This document shows, in pieces, positions 18,224 through 27,188 of a stretch of 64,000 bases of DNA. Position 1 is the first letter of the stretch, and every line of letters starts with the position of its first letter. The stretch spans positions 1 to 64,000 of the forward strand of contig NZ_JAKXMK010000047.1 in assembly GCF_022524485.1 (NCBI RefSeq), written 5' to 3'. The notes under the pieces are model-generated. The model saw only the letters and a program-made list of their open reading frames with translations. It searched no databases and was not told where the DNA came from. A program made the translations under genes and the position numbers. The stretch comes from Pseudonocardia alaniniphila. Its GTDB lineage: Bacteria > Actinomycetota > Actinomycetes > Mycobacteriales > Pseudonocardiaceae.

Positions 18224-18715
18224 ATGCGCACTCAACCCCGACCCGACCGCTTGTCGAAGCTCGCTGCTCCCGACATCGACGTCGCCCGGCTGCGGAAGGA
18301 ACTGGAGTACGTCACCGCCCACCGCGACGAGCACGAACAACGTTTCTGGGCCCTGCGCCGCCCCGGCTGCGGCACCTCGCACTGCCTCGCCGGCACAGTC
18401 GTCCGGCACGAAGGTCTCGCCCTCGACTGGGAACCGATCACCGACCCGGTCTCCCAGTGGCACGGTGCCTACTCCGCGCGCCGGCTCACCGACGGACGCG
18501 AGATCGGCGGCGTCGCCCGTGATCTGCTCGGCCTCACCACCTTCGAGGCCGACGCCCTGTTCTTCGCCGAGAACGATCTGCACACGCTGTGGTGCGTCGC
18601 CGAGCACATCACGGGGGGTGGGATCACGATGCCGCCCGAGGTCCCGAGCGAGCACAGCGATCTGTGCATCACCTGCCGCGTCGTCGCAGGCATGCGACCG
18701 CGGATCACCTTCTGA
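18224..18715 (+). CDS. Conserved hypothetical protein with a CGTSHCLAG motif
   Basis: 163 residues with good codon use and a strong ribosome site (AAGGAG, eight bases before the ATG). Residues 35-55 read HEQRFWALRRPGCGTSHC followed by LAG, a pattern I associate with actinobacterial and phage hypothetical proteins having a W-x-CGTxxCLAGW core. A second cysteine pair (CITC) lies near the C terminus, so metal binding is possible. No function can be assigned. It is a single-gene unit ending at a convergent terminator. Confidence 0.7.
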   Translation: MRTQPRPDRLSKLAAPDIDVARLRKELEYVTAHRDEHEQRFWALRRPGCGTSHCLAGTVVRHEGLALDWEPITDPVSQWHGAYSARRLTDGREIGGVARDLLGLTTFEADALFFAENDLHTLWCVAEHITGGGITMPPEVPSEHSDLCITCRVVAGMRPRITF

Positions 18716-18737
18716 GTCCGCACTTGACGCATACGAG

Positions 18738-18769
18738 AACGCCGACCGCGGTCGTCCGCGGCCGGCGTT
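18738..18769. terminator. Bidirectional hairpin terminator
   Basis: AACGCCGACCGCGG at 18738-18751 pairs with CCGCGGCCGGCGTT at 18756-18769 across a four-base loop with one mismatch. It lies between two convergent genes and is followed by TTTCG. Confidence 0.7.
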
Positions 18770-18776
18770 TCGCCGA

Positions 18777-19691
18777 TCAGTTCTGCGAGTAGGAAGAACC
18801 GTTGGTACGGCTGGGCTGCCCGGCCGACGAGTACCCACCCGACGACCGGCCGTAGGCAGGCGCCGGGGCAGCAGAAGCGATCTCGCTCCCCTGCGACTGC
18901 CTATCCGAGGACTGCCCGTAGCCCTGGTAGCCCGACGAGCCACCCGACTGTCCGTAACCCGTCGAGGATCCTGAAGACCTGCTCGACGACTGCCCGTTGC
19001 TGGACGACTGCCCGTTGTTCGACGACTGTCCGTCGCCGGCCGACCGGCCGTTGTTCGACGACCGCCCGTTGCTCGACACCTGCACGGCCGTGCTGCCGCC
19101 CTTCGGGTTCACAGCGGACCAGGTGTTCGAGACACCCTGGCCGTTGATCTGGCCGGGTCGGTCCTGGGAGTAGTAGTAGACGGGCGATCCGTTGAGGGTC
19201 ACCTGAACAGTGCCGTCGGACCGCTGCATCACGCCGACCTTGGAAGCGTCGATCCCCGACAGGTAGATCTTCGCGGCGCCGTCCACCAGCATCGGCTGGA
19301 AGACCTCGGCACAGCGGCCGCTGCAGTTGGACCGCGGCGGGTTCGTGTTGTCCGAGGTGGACTTGTAGAGGGTCATGCCGGCGCTGTCGGTGACGTAGGT
19401 GCCGACCTTGGGGCTGGAAGCCGCCTGCATCTGGATGGTCTTGGCCGGCTTGTGGCCGGCAGGCGGTGTCACGTAGCTCGGGGCCGCCTCCTGGAAGATC
19501 TGCACCTGACCCAGGGGCTCGAGCGTCTGCTGGTCACCTTGCTGGGGAGGCAACGCAAGGGGCGTCGGCGCAACGGGGGCCTGCTGCACCACCGGCGCCA
19601 GCGAGGCGGGGGCACCTTGGCCGCACGCGGTGAGCGCGGCGAAGCCTGCGGCGGCGATGACCCCGTACCGGACAACGGAGATGAGCTTCAT
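18777..19691 (-). CDS. Secreted lipoprotein with Lipoprotein_15-type repeat and Ser/Gln/Gly-rich tail
   Basis: 304 residues. The signal MKLISVVRYGVIAAAGFAAL ends in the lipobox LTAC at about 20-23. Residues 95-190 resemble the secreted-repeat family (COG4315): TDSAGMTLYKSTSDN, then CSGRCAEVFQPM, and later SPVYYYSQDRPGQ. The last 100 residues are low-complexity (NGRSSNNG, NGQSSSNGQSS, GYGQSG), probably a flexible wall-spanning or surface region. The native function of the family is not established. It is transcribed toward the terminator at 18738; upstream lies the amino-acid permease on the same strand, about 140 bases away. Confidence 0.82.
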   Translation of the reverse strand: MKLISVVRYGVIAAAGFAALTACGQGAPASLAPVVQQAPVAPTPLALPPQQGDQQTLEPLGQVQIFQEAAPSYVTPPAGHKPAKTIQMQAASSPKVGTYVTDSAGMTLYKSTSDNTNPPRSNCSGRCAEVFQPMLVDGAAKIYLSGIDASKVGVMQRSDGTVQVTLNGSPVYYYSQDRPGQINGQGVSNTWSAVNPKGGSTAVQVSSNGRSSNNGRSAGDGQSSNNGQSSSNGQSSSRSSGSSTGYGQSGGSSGYQGYGQSSDRQSQGSEIASAAPAPAYGRSSGGYSSAGQPSRTNGSSYSQN

Positions 19692-19834
19692 CAGGAAATC
19701 CCTCGATCTGTAGGCGGTCGCTCCGACCCGGTCGCGTGATCACACGAACCGACGGCCCGTCGCGGTTCGACGAATCCAGTGATCCACAGCACGCCCGGGA
19801 ACGTGAACCGGAAAGCGGCCCACGCCGTGCCAGT

Positions 19835-21388
19835 TCATGAGCGGGCGAACCTGGAGTGCCTCCGGCCGTAGCCGCAGTAGAGCGCGAGTCCGACAACCAT
19901 CCACACCACGAACCGCAGCCAGGTCTCGATACTCAGGTTGACCATCAGCCACAAGCAGGACAGCACGGCCAAGATCGGAATGATCGGCATCAACGGGGTA
20001 CGGAATGCACGCGGCAGGTCGGGTCGGCTGCGCCGCAGAACCACCACCCCGATGGACACCAGCACGAATGCGAACAACGTGCCGATGTTGACCATCTCCG
20101 CCAGATCCCCGGCGGGCAGCAACGAGGCGACGACGGCCACCACCGCGCCCACGATCACGGTGATCCGCACCGGCACCTGCCGGGAGCCGGTCTTCGCCAG
20201 CCCGCGCGGCAGCAGCCCATCCCGCGCCATCGCGAACAGAATCCGGATCTGGCCGAACATGGCCACCAGAACGACGGTCGTCAGCCCGGCCAACGCTCCC
20301 AAGGAAATGACCACCACCGCCCAGCTGACCCCGTCCAGCGCGAATGCGGTGGCCAAGGTGGCCGTTGTGCCGTCCGGCCGAGTGGCGAGCTCCGTGTAGC
20401 TCACCATGCCGGTGAGCACGAGCGAGACCGCCACGTACAGAACCGTCACCGGCACCAGCGCGCCGATGATGCCGCGAGGGATGTCCTTTTGTGGATCGCG
20501 GGCCTCCTCCGCGCTGGTGGCCAGCGCGTCGAAACCGAGGAACGCGAAGAACACCAGCGACGCCGCGGCAAGCAGTCCGGCCACGCCGTAACTGCTGCCC
20601 CCGCTGCTCCACAGCCTCTCCAGCAGTGTCTGGTGCAGCCACGAACCCGTATGGACCGATGTGGACCCGTGGGCAGGCGGCGGGATGAACGGGCTGTAGT
20701 TCGCCACCTTGACGTAGCCGGCACCGACCACGACCACCAGCAACACCACCAGAACCTTGATCGCGGTGATGACCTGGCTGACCCTGCTGGACAGCTTCAC
20801 CCCGAGCGCGAGGACCGAGGTGAGAGCCACGACGATCAGCAACGCGCCCCAGTCGAGCTCGATCGGGCCCAACGGCACCGTGGCAGCGGACATCGGCACT
20901 CCGGCCTGCGTCAGGAACTGGGCCAGATACTGCGACCATCCCTTGGACACCACAGCGCCGCCCAGCGCGAACTCCAGCACCAGATCCCAGCCGACGATCC
21001 AGGCCACCGGTTCGCCGAACGTCGCGTAGGAGAAGGTGTACGCGCTGCCGGCCACCGGGACGACGGAGGCGAGCTCCGCGTAGCACAACGCGGCGAGCCC
21101 ACACGCCACGGCGGCCATCACGAATGCCAGCGACACCGATGGTCCGGCCACGTTGCCCGCCGTACTCGCAGTGAGCGTGAAGATTCCGGCGCCCACCACG
21201 GCCGCAACGCCGAACCCCACCAGATCCATCACCCCGAGCTCCTTGCGGAGCCTTGTGCCCGGCTCGTCCGTATCGGCGACGGACTGCTCGACCGACTTGA
21301 CACGCGCTCGCCCACCACCGATAACCGGTGCCCCGTCACGCAGGCTCAAGGAGATTCCCTTCTCCGTCGCGTCACAATGACTTTGCAT
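19835..21388 (-). CDS. APC-family cationic amino-acid permease (YfnA/CAT-like)
   Basis: 517 residues with about twelve to fourteen hydrophobic helices. The first begins VGFGVAAVVGAGIFTLTAS, which holds the GAGIF motif of APC transporters; FFAFLGFDALATSAEEARDP is the conserved helix-6 region of the CAT branch. It is a cytoplasmic-membrane proton-coupled amino-acid or polyamine importer; the substrate cannot be fixed. The ATG at 21388 is preceded by GGAAAGTGA. It is divergent from the SDR at 21591. Confidence 0.87.
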   Translation of the reverse strand: MQSHCDATEKGISLSLRDGAPVIGGGRARVKSVEQSVADTDEPGTRLRKELGVMDLVGFGVAAVVGAGIFTLTASTAGNVAGPSVSLAFVMAAVACGLAALCYAELASVVPVAGSAYTFSYATFGEPVAWIVGWDLVLEFALGGAVVSKGWSQYLAQFLTQAGVPMSAATVPLGPIELDWGALLIVVALTSVLALGVKLSSRVSQVITAIKVLVVLLVVVVGAGYVKVANYSPFIPPPAHGSTSVHTGSWLHQTLLERLWSSGGSSYGVAGLLAAASLVFFAFLGFDALATSAEEARDPQKDIPRGIIGALVPVTVLYVAVSLVLTGMVSYTELATRPDGTTATLATAFALDGVSWAVVVISLGALAGLTTVVLVAMFGQIRILFAMARDGLLPRGLAKTGSRQVPVRITVIVGAVVAVVASLLPAGDLAEMVNIGTLFAFVLVSIGVVVLRRSRPDLPRAFRTPLMPIIPILAVLSCLWLMVNLSIETWLRFVVWMVVGLALYCGYGRRHSRFARS

Positions 21389-21590
21389 TCACTTTCCACT
21401 GTGCCTATATCATCCATTTCGAATGAAAATGAGTGAAATTAGCGCTACTACCGGCGCCGACGACGCTAGCACCGCCGCAAAGCCGACGGCCCGCTTTCAG
21501 CGCTCGATCGCCCGGCGGGCCGCAGGACCACAGGTCCGTTGAGCGGACACCACCTGGAGTCTCCCCACAAGTCTTCCTATCGTCATCCCC

Positions 21591-22283
21591 ATGACTTCCA
21601 CTGTGATTGTCGGTGGCACCGGCAGCCTGGGCTTGGGAATCGCCCGCAACAGGGCCACGCTCGGTGACCACGTCGTACTCACTTCGCGCAGTGCCGATCG
21701 CGCCGAGAAGGCGGCACGTGACATCGGGGGAGATACCCACGGCCGCGCGCTCGACCTTTCGGACCCCCACAGCATCGAGGGAGCTTTGTCCGGATTAGGG
21801 CCGGTCGATCACCTCGTCCTCGCCACAGCAGCCAACGACACATCTCGAAACACCCTGGCGGAATTCAACGTCGACGCCGCGGCGGACTCGGTCACGGTGA
21901 AGCTGATCGGCTTCACCGAGACGATCCGGGTGGTACGCGAGCGATTCACGCCGTCGGCGTCGATAGTGGTATTCGGCGGATTGGCCCGAAACCGCCCCTA
22001 CCCCGGTTCCACCATGGTCACCACGTTCAACGCCGGCGTCAGCGGACTGGTCCGCACGCTCGCGCTGGAGCTGGCGCCGATTCGGATCAACGCTCTGCAC
22101 CCCGGGGTGGTCGGCGACAGCTCACGGTGGCGGGATCAGCCCGATCACCCGGCCATCGCCCGCACGCCGCTGGGCCGGCTCGTCACGATCGCCGAGATCG
22201 TCGATGCCACGGACTTCCTGCTCACCAACACAGGTGTGTGCGCGATCGACCTCATGATCGACGGCGGGATGCGGGCGAGCTGA
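21591..22283 (+). CDS. SDR-fold protein lacking the catalytic Tyr and Lys
   Basis: 230 residues with the short-chain dehydrogenase nucleotide motif GGTGSLGLG at 8-16, an NADPH-type SRSADR segment and the C-terminal DGGMRAS. The active-site helix reads TTFNAGVSGLVRTL: the YxxxK tyrosine is Thr145 and the lysine is Gly149. It therefore cannot use the standard SDR proton relay, although LALELAP-IRINALHPG is well kept, so the fold is under selection. It may be a nucleotide-binding or regulatory protein. ATG at 21591 lacks a clear ribosome site. It ends eight bases before the convergent IclR gene. Confidence 0.8.
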   Translation: MTSTVIVGGTGSLGLGIARNRATLGDHVVLTSRSADRAEKAARDIGGDTHGRALDLSDPHSIEGALSGLGPVDHLVLATAANDTSRNTLAEFNVDAAADSVTVKLIGFTETIRVVRERFTPSASIVVFGGLARNRPYPGSTMVTTFNAGVSGLVRTLALELAPIRINALHPGVVGDSSRWRDQPDHPAIARTPLGRLVTIAEIVDATDFLLTNTGVCAIDLMIDGGMRAS

Positions 22284-22291
22284 CACCGGGC

Positions 22292-22945
22292 TCACATCGG
22301 CTCGGCCGGGTGCGCGGCCAGCAGCGTCGCGATACGGCTCGTGGTTGCCTGCAGCGGGGCGAGAAGTGCGCGAGGCAACCGCGGCAGCGGGACGGTCATG
22401 CCGACGCATGCGACGTCGCCGCCGGGCAGTGGGAGCGCATGCGCAGCGCAACTCACACCGTCGATCGACCTGCCGTCGTCGATGACAAGAGCCCGCCCGC
22501 GGGACTGCAGCAGCCGCGCCCCGGCCGAGCCCGAAGGCGCCGGTTCACCCGGCTCGCGACGGAACGGCAACCGGCCCCTGCCCAGGAACACGTCCAGGTA
22601 GATCGGCCCTGTGGCCGCCGTCACAAGCAGGCCTACGTGGGCCGGGGTTGCCGCAGCGAGCTCGATCAGCGGCCGCTGCGCCACGGCGCGCAGCCGTTCG
22701 AGCGGTGTCACGCGCCGGCCGAGGGTCAGCAGGTTCGGACCGAGCCTGTAGTGCGCGTCGATGCGTTCGACCGCCCCGACGGCCGCCAGTTGGCCCATCA
22801 GGCGATGCACGGTCGTGCGAGGCAGCCCGGATTCCCTCGTCAGGTCGGCCAGCCGGGCCCGGCCGAGGCCCCCCAGCAGTTCGAGCAACCCGAACGCCGA
22901 CCGGATCACACCCGGTCCACCGTCGTCCTGACCAGCCTCGGCCAT
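22292..22945 (-). CDS. IclR-family transcriptional regulator
   Basis: 217 residues. The N-terminal winged helix contains RLADLTRESGLPRTTVHRLM, and the C-terminal effector domain has PLIELAAATPAHVGLLVTAA, LLQSRGRALVIDDGRSIDGV and a cysteine-containing SCAAHALP segment as in IclR proteins. Family members usually repress a nearby catabolic operon and release on binding a small acid. It is convergent with the atypical SDR; its target is not apparent. Confidence 0.85.
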   Translation of the reverse strand: MAEAGQDDGGPGVIRSAFGLLELLGGLGRARLADLTRESGLPRTTVHRLMGQLAAVGAVERIDAHYRLGPNLLTLGRRVTPLERLRAVAQRPLIELAAATPAHVGLLVTAATGPIYLDVFLGRGRLPFRREPGEPAPSGSAGARLLQSRGRALVIDDGRSIDGVSCAAHALPLPGGDVACVGMTVPLPRLPRALLAPLQATTSRIATLLAAHPAEPM

Positions 22946-23531
22946 GCCCGCCCTCCCCGTGCACCTGTGACTGCCGGCTCCTGAATAGCGCGGGAACCCT
23001 CAGCCTACGATCCGCCGTCGGCCACTGCGGGCAGGAGTGGCGCTGCTACCAGCGTCATCACTGCTGTTTGCGCTCGCTTGACGTAGGCACGCCCGATCCC
23101 GCACCCGGGGGAGATCCACAACGAGGCCGCCATGTGCGCCGGATCACTACTTCCAGGATGGATGTATTTCCTCTGTCGCATCACCCCGGTGATCAATTCC
23201 ACACATTCGCACTGCGACCAGGTAATTTACAGAACTAGTGATCAGATCATTTGATCAGGTGATGCTGGTCACCCAGCGATCATGTGGACAGAACTCGTAG
23301 CTTCATGTGGCGGTCGTTCCGGAGAGGAGCGATCGGGAAAACATCCGGAACCGTCGCACCGCCCCCAGTCCCCGGTTCCGGTCCGCCGATCCCCCGTCGG
23401 GACTGGGCCGAGACGGCCATTTATCGAGCCGACCCCGTGGCTCGAAGAAGCACCTGGACCCCATTTTCCAGGCCGCCTCTAACCCGCTGACCAGCAGGTT
23501 CGTCTCGGGGTGCGCCATGGAGAAAATCAGA
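22946..23531 (+). promoter_or_regulatory. Long leader/promoter region of the rpf gene with inverted repeats
   Basis: This 586-base region is AT-richer than its surroundings. Two TGATCA palindromes lie at 23239-23244 and 23252-23257, thirteen bases apart. Further on, GTTCCGGA at 23316-23323 pairs with TCCGGAAC at 23344-23351. Actinobacterial rpf genes often carry a c-di-AMP (ydaO) riboswitch, but I could not recognise its conserved core here, only a loosely similar AACCCGCTGACCAGCAGG near 23481-23498. Confidence 0.45.
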
Positions 23532-23897
23532 ATGAACACCCCGAAACCCCGCAAGAGTCGAGCTCTCCTCCGCGTGGCCGTAGCCGGCGCAGTTGCGCTC
23601 GGAATCCCGCTCGCCATCGCCGGAACCGCGAACGCCACGCCGACCGCGAACGCTGCGCCGGCCTCCCTCTGGGACCGAGTTGCGCAGTGCGAGAGCAGCG
23701 GCAACTGGCAGACCAACACCGGAAACGGTTTCTACGGCGGCCTGCAATTCACGATGAGCACGTGGCGCGGATTCGGCGGCCAGGGCATGCCCCACCAGGC
23801 CAGCCGGGCCCAGCAGATCGCTGTCGCTCAGCGCGTCCTCGCTACGCAGGGTTGGAAGGCGTGGCCGGTCTGCTCCAGCAAGCTCGGCCTGCGCTGA
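23532..23897 (+). CDS. Resuscitation-promoting factor-like transglycosylase
   Basis: About 121 residues: a basic N terminus, a hydrophobic signal (VAVAGAVALGIPLAIAGTANA) and then a single Rpf domain at residues 45-121 with SLWDRVAQCESSGNW, NGFYGGLQFTMSTW and AQRVLATQGWKAWPVC. The glutamate in CESSGNW is the catalytic residue of the lysozyme-like fold; cysteines near each end match the Rpf disulfide. The enzyme cleaves peptidoglycan outside the cell and is linked to growth resumption. GGAGA lies eight bases before the ATG at 23532; an in-frame ATG at 23517 is less well placed. Confidence 0.9.
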   Translation: MNTPKPRKSRALLRVAVAGAVALGIPLAIAGTANATPTANAAPASLWDRVAQCESSGNWQTNTGNGFYGGLQFTMSTWRGFGGQGMPHQASRAQQIAVAQRVLATQGWKAWPVCSSKLGLR

Positions 23898-24026
23898 GCC
23901 GAGGTGTACTCGTGCCCGGGCTCCCCAGCCCTCACCACTCCCCGTCGGACGTCGGTGGGGTCGGGCGGGGCCCGGGCGCACCGGCCGAGATGTGGTCGGC
24001 CCGCAGCCACCGTCGCCGCTCGGTGA

Positions 24027-26168
24027 TCACCCGGCGAGGACCAGCGCGTCGACGACGACCGCGCCCTCGCCGGCAGCCCGGAGCATGACCGGGTTGACGT
24101 CGATCGCGACGAGGCCGGGGTCGGTCGCCACCATCTCGCCCACACGCACCGCCAGGTCGGCGAGGGCGTCGACGTCCGCGGCGGGTTCTCCACGGACCCC
24201 GCCGAGCACGCGGGCGAGCCGCAACTGCCCGATCGCCTGCAGGGCCCGTTCGCGCCCCAGCGGCGCGAGCACGACCTGAACGTCCGGGAGGTACTCGACG
24301 TACTTCCCGCCCTGCCCGATGAGGACAACGGGTCCGAAGGTGGGGTCGCGGCGAGCCCCGACCACCATCTCGTGCAGTGCACGGACCTGCTCGGCGATGA
24401 TCACGCCACCGAACGCGAGCCCGAGGTGCCGAATCCGCGCGCTGAGCCGCTCGTATGCAGCACCGACGGCGTCGGGTGTGGTCAGGCCGAGCTCGACGAG
24501 GTCGAGCTCGGACTTGTGCGGCGCATCGATCGAGCAGCCCTTTGCGACGACGTCTCCGGTCCCGAGCTCGGCGAACGCCGCGACCGCCTCGTCCCGGCTA
24601 CGGCACAGGTGATGTCGCACGACGGGAATCCCTGCGTCGGCGAGCCGCGCCAGCGCGGCGGCCTCGTCGAGTGTGACGGGGTCGGCCGACGCCGGTCCGG
24701 TCCCGTACGAGCGAGGTTCGGTTCGCACCGAGCGTCGCAGCTCGGCGTGTGCGAGGTAGTGGTCGAGCGCGCCGATGGCGGTCGACTCGTCCGGGTAGAC
24801 GGTCATGCCGCGGCGACGGAACTCCTCCGCAACCGACTCCTGCGGCGCGGCGACGACGAGGGGCTTGCGCGTGCGCGCGGCGAACTCGGCCGCGTCGACC
24901 GCGAACCGCGGTACGTCGTAGCCCTTGCCCGCCACCGGAATCCCGAGCAGGAACGCGTCGGCGTCAGGATCCTCGGCGACCAGTGGCAGGACCCGCCCGA
25001 ACAGCCCGCTGTCGGTGAGGAGCGCCGCGGTGACGTCGATGGGGTTCGCCGAGGTGGCGAAGCCGGGCAGGACCGAGGCGACGCGCTCTTCGGTCTCCGC
25101 GGACAGAGCGGCGAGCGGCATGGCGCGGTCCTCGGCAGCGTCGGCGGCAAGGACGCAGACCGCACCGGAGTTGCTGACGACGACCAGCCGGCGACCCTGC
25201 GGGCGCCAGTCCTGCAGATACAACTCCGTGGTGTCGACCAGTTCCGGCATGCTCATGGCCCGCCGGATGCCGAGCTCGGCGAAGTAGGCGTCGATCACGC
25301 GGCGCTCGCCTGCGAGCGCACCGGTGTGCGACTTCGCGGCGCGCTGCCCGGCGGCGCTGCGCCCGCCCATCAGCGCGACGATCGGCAGGTCCCGCTCGCG
25401 GGCCACCCGGGCCGCAGCAGCCAGCGACTCCGGGTCGGCGAGGTTCTCCAGGTAGAGCAGGATCAGCCGGACCTGGGGGTCGGCCGCGACCGCTGCGGCC
25501 AGTTCGCCGACGGTCACGTCGGCGTCGTTTCCGGTGGCGTGCGCGTGCCGGACACCGATGCCGCGCCGCCTCAGCAGCCCGTAGGGCACCGAGCACATCG
25601 CGCCGCTCTGGCTGATGACGGCGACCGGGCCGTCCTGTGGGGGCTGCTCGGCGAACATCGTGGAGAACCCGAGGACCGCGCCGGTGCCGAAGTTGGCCAG
25701 CCCTTGCGAGTTGGGCCCGAACAGGCGCATTCCGGCCGTCCGAGCCGCTGTGAGCATCCGTTGCTGCTGCGCGACGCCCTCCGGGCTCCTGGTCTCGCCG
25801 AACCCGGCCGTCATGACGATCGTCGCGAGGGCCCCGGCCTTTGCCGCTGCCTCCACCGCCTCCACCGCAGCCGCTCCGGGTACCGCGACGAGCACGACGT
25901 CGACCGGTTCGTCGAGGGCCGCGAGGCTGGGCACCGTGCGCAGGCCTTGCACCTCGTCGCGGCGCGGGTTCACGGGGTGGATGACGCCACCGAAGCCGTA
26001 CCGCCGCAGGTAATCGACGGGGCGGCCACCGACCTTGTCCGGGTCGCTGGACGCTCCGATGATCGCCACGGATCCTGGGTCCAGAACGGCGTGCAACGGG
26101 TCGCGGGCGCTCGACACGGTCGGGGTCCTCTTCTGCGGGTCGGGCCGCATCACGAGTTCGTCGGTCAT
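24027..26168 (-). CDS. NDP-forming acyl-CoA synthetase (acetate-CoA ligase family)
   Basis: 713 residues combining the alpha and beta parts of ADP-forming acyl-CoA synthetases. Residues 27-150 are a CoA-binding Rossmann domain (SVAIIGASSDPDKVGGRPVDYL). SQSGAMCS and KSHTGALAGERR follow; the latter holds the phosphohistidine of succinyl-CoA synthetase-like enzymes. The last 220 residues form an ATP-grasp domain. The reaction is reversible acyl-CoA formation from acid, CoA and ATP via an enzyme phosphohistidine; the acyl group is unknown. It is divergent from the IclR gene at 26368 that heads a CoA-dependent catabolic set, so it may supply or recover acyl-CoA for that pathway. Confidence 0.88.
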   Translation of the reverse strand: MTDELVMRPDPQKRTPTVSSARDPLHAVLDPGSVAIIGASSDPDKVGGRPVDYLRRYGFGGVIHPVNPRRDEVQGLRTVPSLAALDEPVDVVLVAVPGAAAVEAVEAAAKAGALATIVMTAGFGETRSPEGVAQQQRMLTAARTAGMRLFGPNSQGLANFGTGAVLGFSTMFAEQPPQDGPVAVISQSGAMCSVPYGLLRRRGIGVRHAHATGNDADVTVGELAAAVAADPQVRLILLYLENLADPESLAAAARVARERDLPIVALMGGRSAAGQRAAKSHTGALAGERRVIDAYFAELGIRRAMSMPELVDTTELYLQDWRPQGRRLVVVSNSGAVCVLAADAAEDRAMPLAALSAETEERVASVLPGFATSANPIDVTAALLTDSGLFGRVLPLVAEDPDADAFLLGIPVAGKGYDVPRFAVDAAEFAARTRKPLVVAAPQESVAEEFRRRGMTVYPDESTAIGALDHYLAHAELRRSVRTEPRSYGTGPASADPVTLDEAAALARLADAGIPVVRHHLCRSRDEAVAAFAELGTGDVVAKGCSIDAPHKSELDLVELGLTTPDAVGAAYERLSARIRHLGLAFGGVIIAEQVRALHEMVVGARRDPTFGPVVLIGQGGKYVEYLPDVQVVLAPLGRERALQAIGQLRLARVLGGVRGEPAADVDALADLAVRVGEMVATDPGLVAIDVNPVMLRAAGEGAVVVDALVLAG

Positions 26169-26301
26169 CCTGCTCCGCTCGTCGGTGAGCTTGCGGCGTG
26201 GTGCCGCTCAAGATCGCCGTCGCGAGATTTCGCCGCGCCGCTGCCGGTGTCAATCACTCGTTCCACCAGTGAAACGGCCTCGCATTCCTCGAACGAGACC
26301 T

Positions 26302-26331
26302 TTGACAGGCTCAGATCGGCCTTGCCATAGT
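26302..26331 (+). promoter_or_regulatory. Candidate sigma-70 promoter for the IclR operon
   Basis: TTGACA at 26302-26307 and CATAGT at 26326-26331 are separated by 18 bases, and the ATG of the IclR gene lies 36 bases further on. It is in the spacer between divergent transcripts. Confidence 0.55.
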
Positions 26332-26367
26332 CCGGTGACAGTGAGCCGAAGGAACGGCGTTTCATAT

Positions 26368-27174
26368 ATGGCACAAATCGGCTACCACTCGCCCGGGGCG
26401 GACCTCGCCGCCAGGGTGCTCAAGCTGCTCAGCCGCTACCGCACCCGTGAGAGCACGCTCTCCGAGATCGCCGCCGAGTTGGACGTCTCCAAGACCACCT
26501 GCCTGCGTGTCCTGCGCACCCTGCAGGGGCACGACCTGCTCTCCTACGACGACGAGACCCGCCGCTACCGGCTGGGCGAGTACGCGGTCGTGATCGGGGT
26601 GCGGGCCGAGGAAGGGCTCGATGTGCTCCACAGGGTGCGCCCGCTGCTCGCGGCGATCTCGCGGCACACCGGCCTCACCGCAGCATTCGTCCAGCGCGCC
26701 GGCGACAACCGGATGATGTACATGGCCAAGGTCGAGCCGCCGTCTGCCGCCGGCGTCAGCGTCTCCGTGGGGAATCGGTTTCCGATCACGTCGGTCTCCT
26801 ACGGCAAGTGGGTCGTCGCCTTCGCCGATGACGAGGAGCGCGAGCGGCTGCTCGCCCCCGGACTGGCGCAGATGACGGCAGCAACCACGACCGACCCCAC
26901 CATGTACCTCGAACAGGTCGACGCGCTGCGCCGCGGCGAGATCCTCGAGTCCAAGGGTGAGTACGTCGCCGGCATCTACGCCGTGTCCTGCCCGGTGGTG
27001 AACGCCCGCCACGAACTCGCCGGCGTGCTCGTGGCACTCGGCGTGCTGGCAGCACTCGACGACGACGAGCGCCGCGACGTCTGCCGGCATATGCGACGAA
27101 TCGCCGCGCAGTGCACGGCCGAGGCCGCTGCGCACCCCCAGCCCTCGACCGGCCGCTCCCGTGAGACGGGCTGA
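26368..27174 (+). CDS. IclR-family regulator of the adjacent catabolic genes
   Basis: About 268 residues. The winged helix reads TLSEIAAELDVSKTTCLRVLRTL and the effector domain has YMAKVEPPSAAGVSVSVGNR, SYGKWVVAF and EYVAGIYAVSCPVVN. The start at 26368 is chosen because AAGGAA lies upstream and the protein then begins just before the winged helix; an in-frame GTG at 26341 is possible. The MaoC gene follows by 14 bases on the same strand, and the acyl-CoA synthetase is divergent, so it probably controls both in response to a CoA-pathway metabolite. Confidence 0.87.
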   Translation: MAQIGYHSPGADLAARVLKLLSRYRTRESTLSEIAAELDVSKTTCLRVLRTLQGHDLLSYDDETRRYRLGEYAVVIGVRAEEGLDVLHRVRPLLAAISRHTGLTAAFVQRAGDNRMMYMAKVEPPSAAGVSVSVGNRFPITSVSYGKWVVAFADDEERERLLAPGLAQMTAATTTDPTMYLEQVDALRRGEILESKGEYVAGIYAVSCPVVNARHELAGVLVALGVLAALDDDERRDVCRHMRRIAAQCTAEAAAHPQPSTGRSRETG

Positions 27175-27188
27175 CCCCAGGAGGAGAC

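Noticed and set aside
19856..21436. 526-codon plus-strand open frame across the permease
   Set aside because: The His/Gln/Arg-rich translation is the complement of transmembrane helices.
23283..23531. c-di-AMP (ydaO) riboswitch before rpf
   Set aside because: Expected from family knowledge, but I could not align the conserved core by eye, so it is not called as a feature.
24372..26330. 652-codon plus-strand open frame across the acyl-CoA synthetase
   Set aside because: The minus strand has clear CoA-binding, phosphohistidine and ATP-grasp segments; the plus frame has none.
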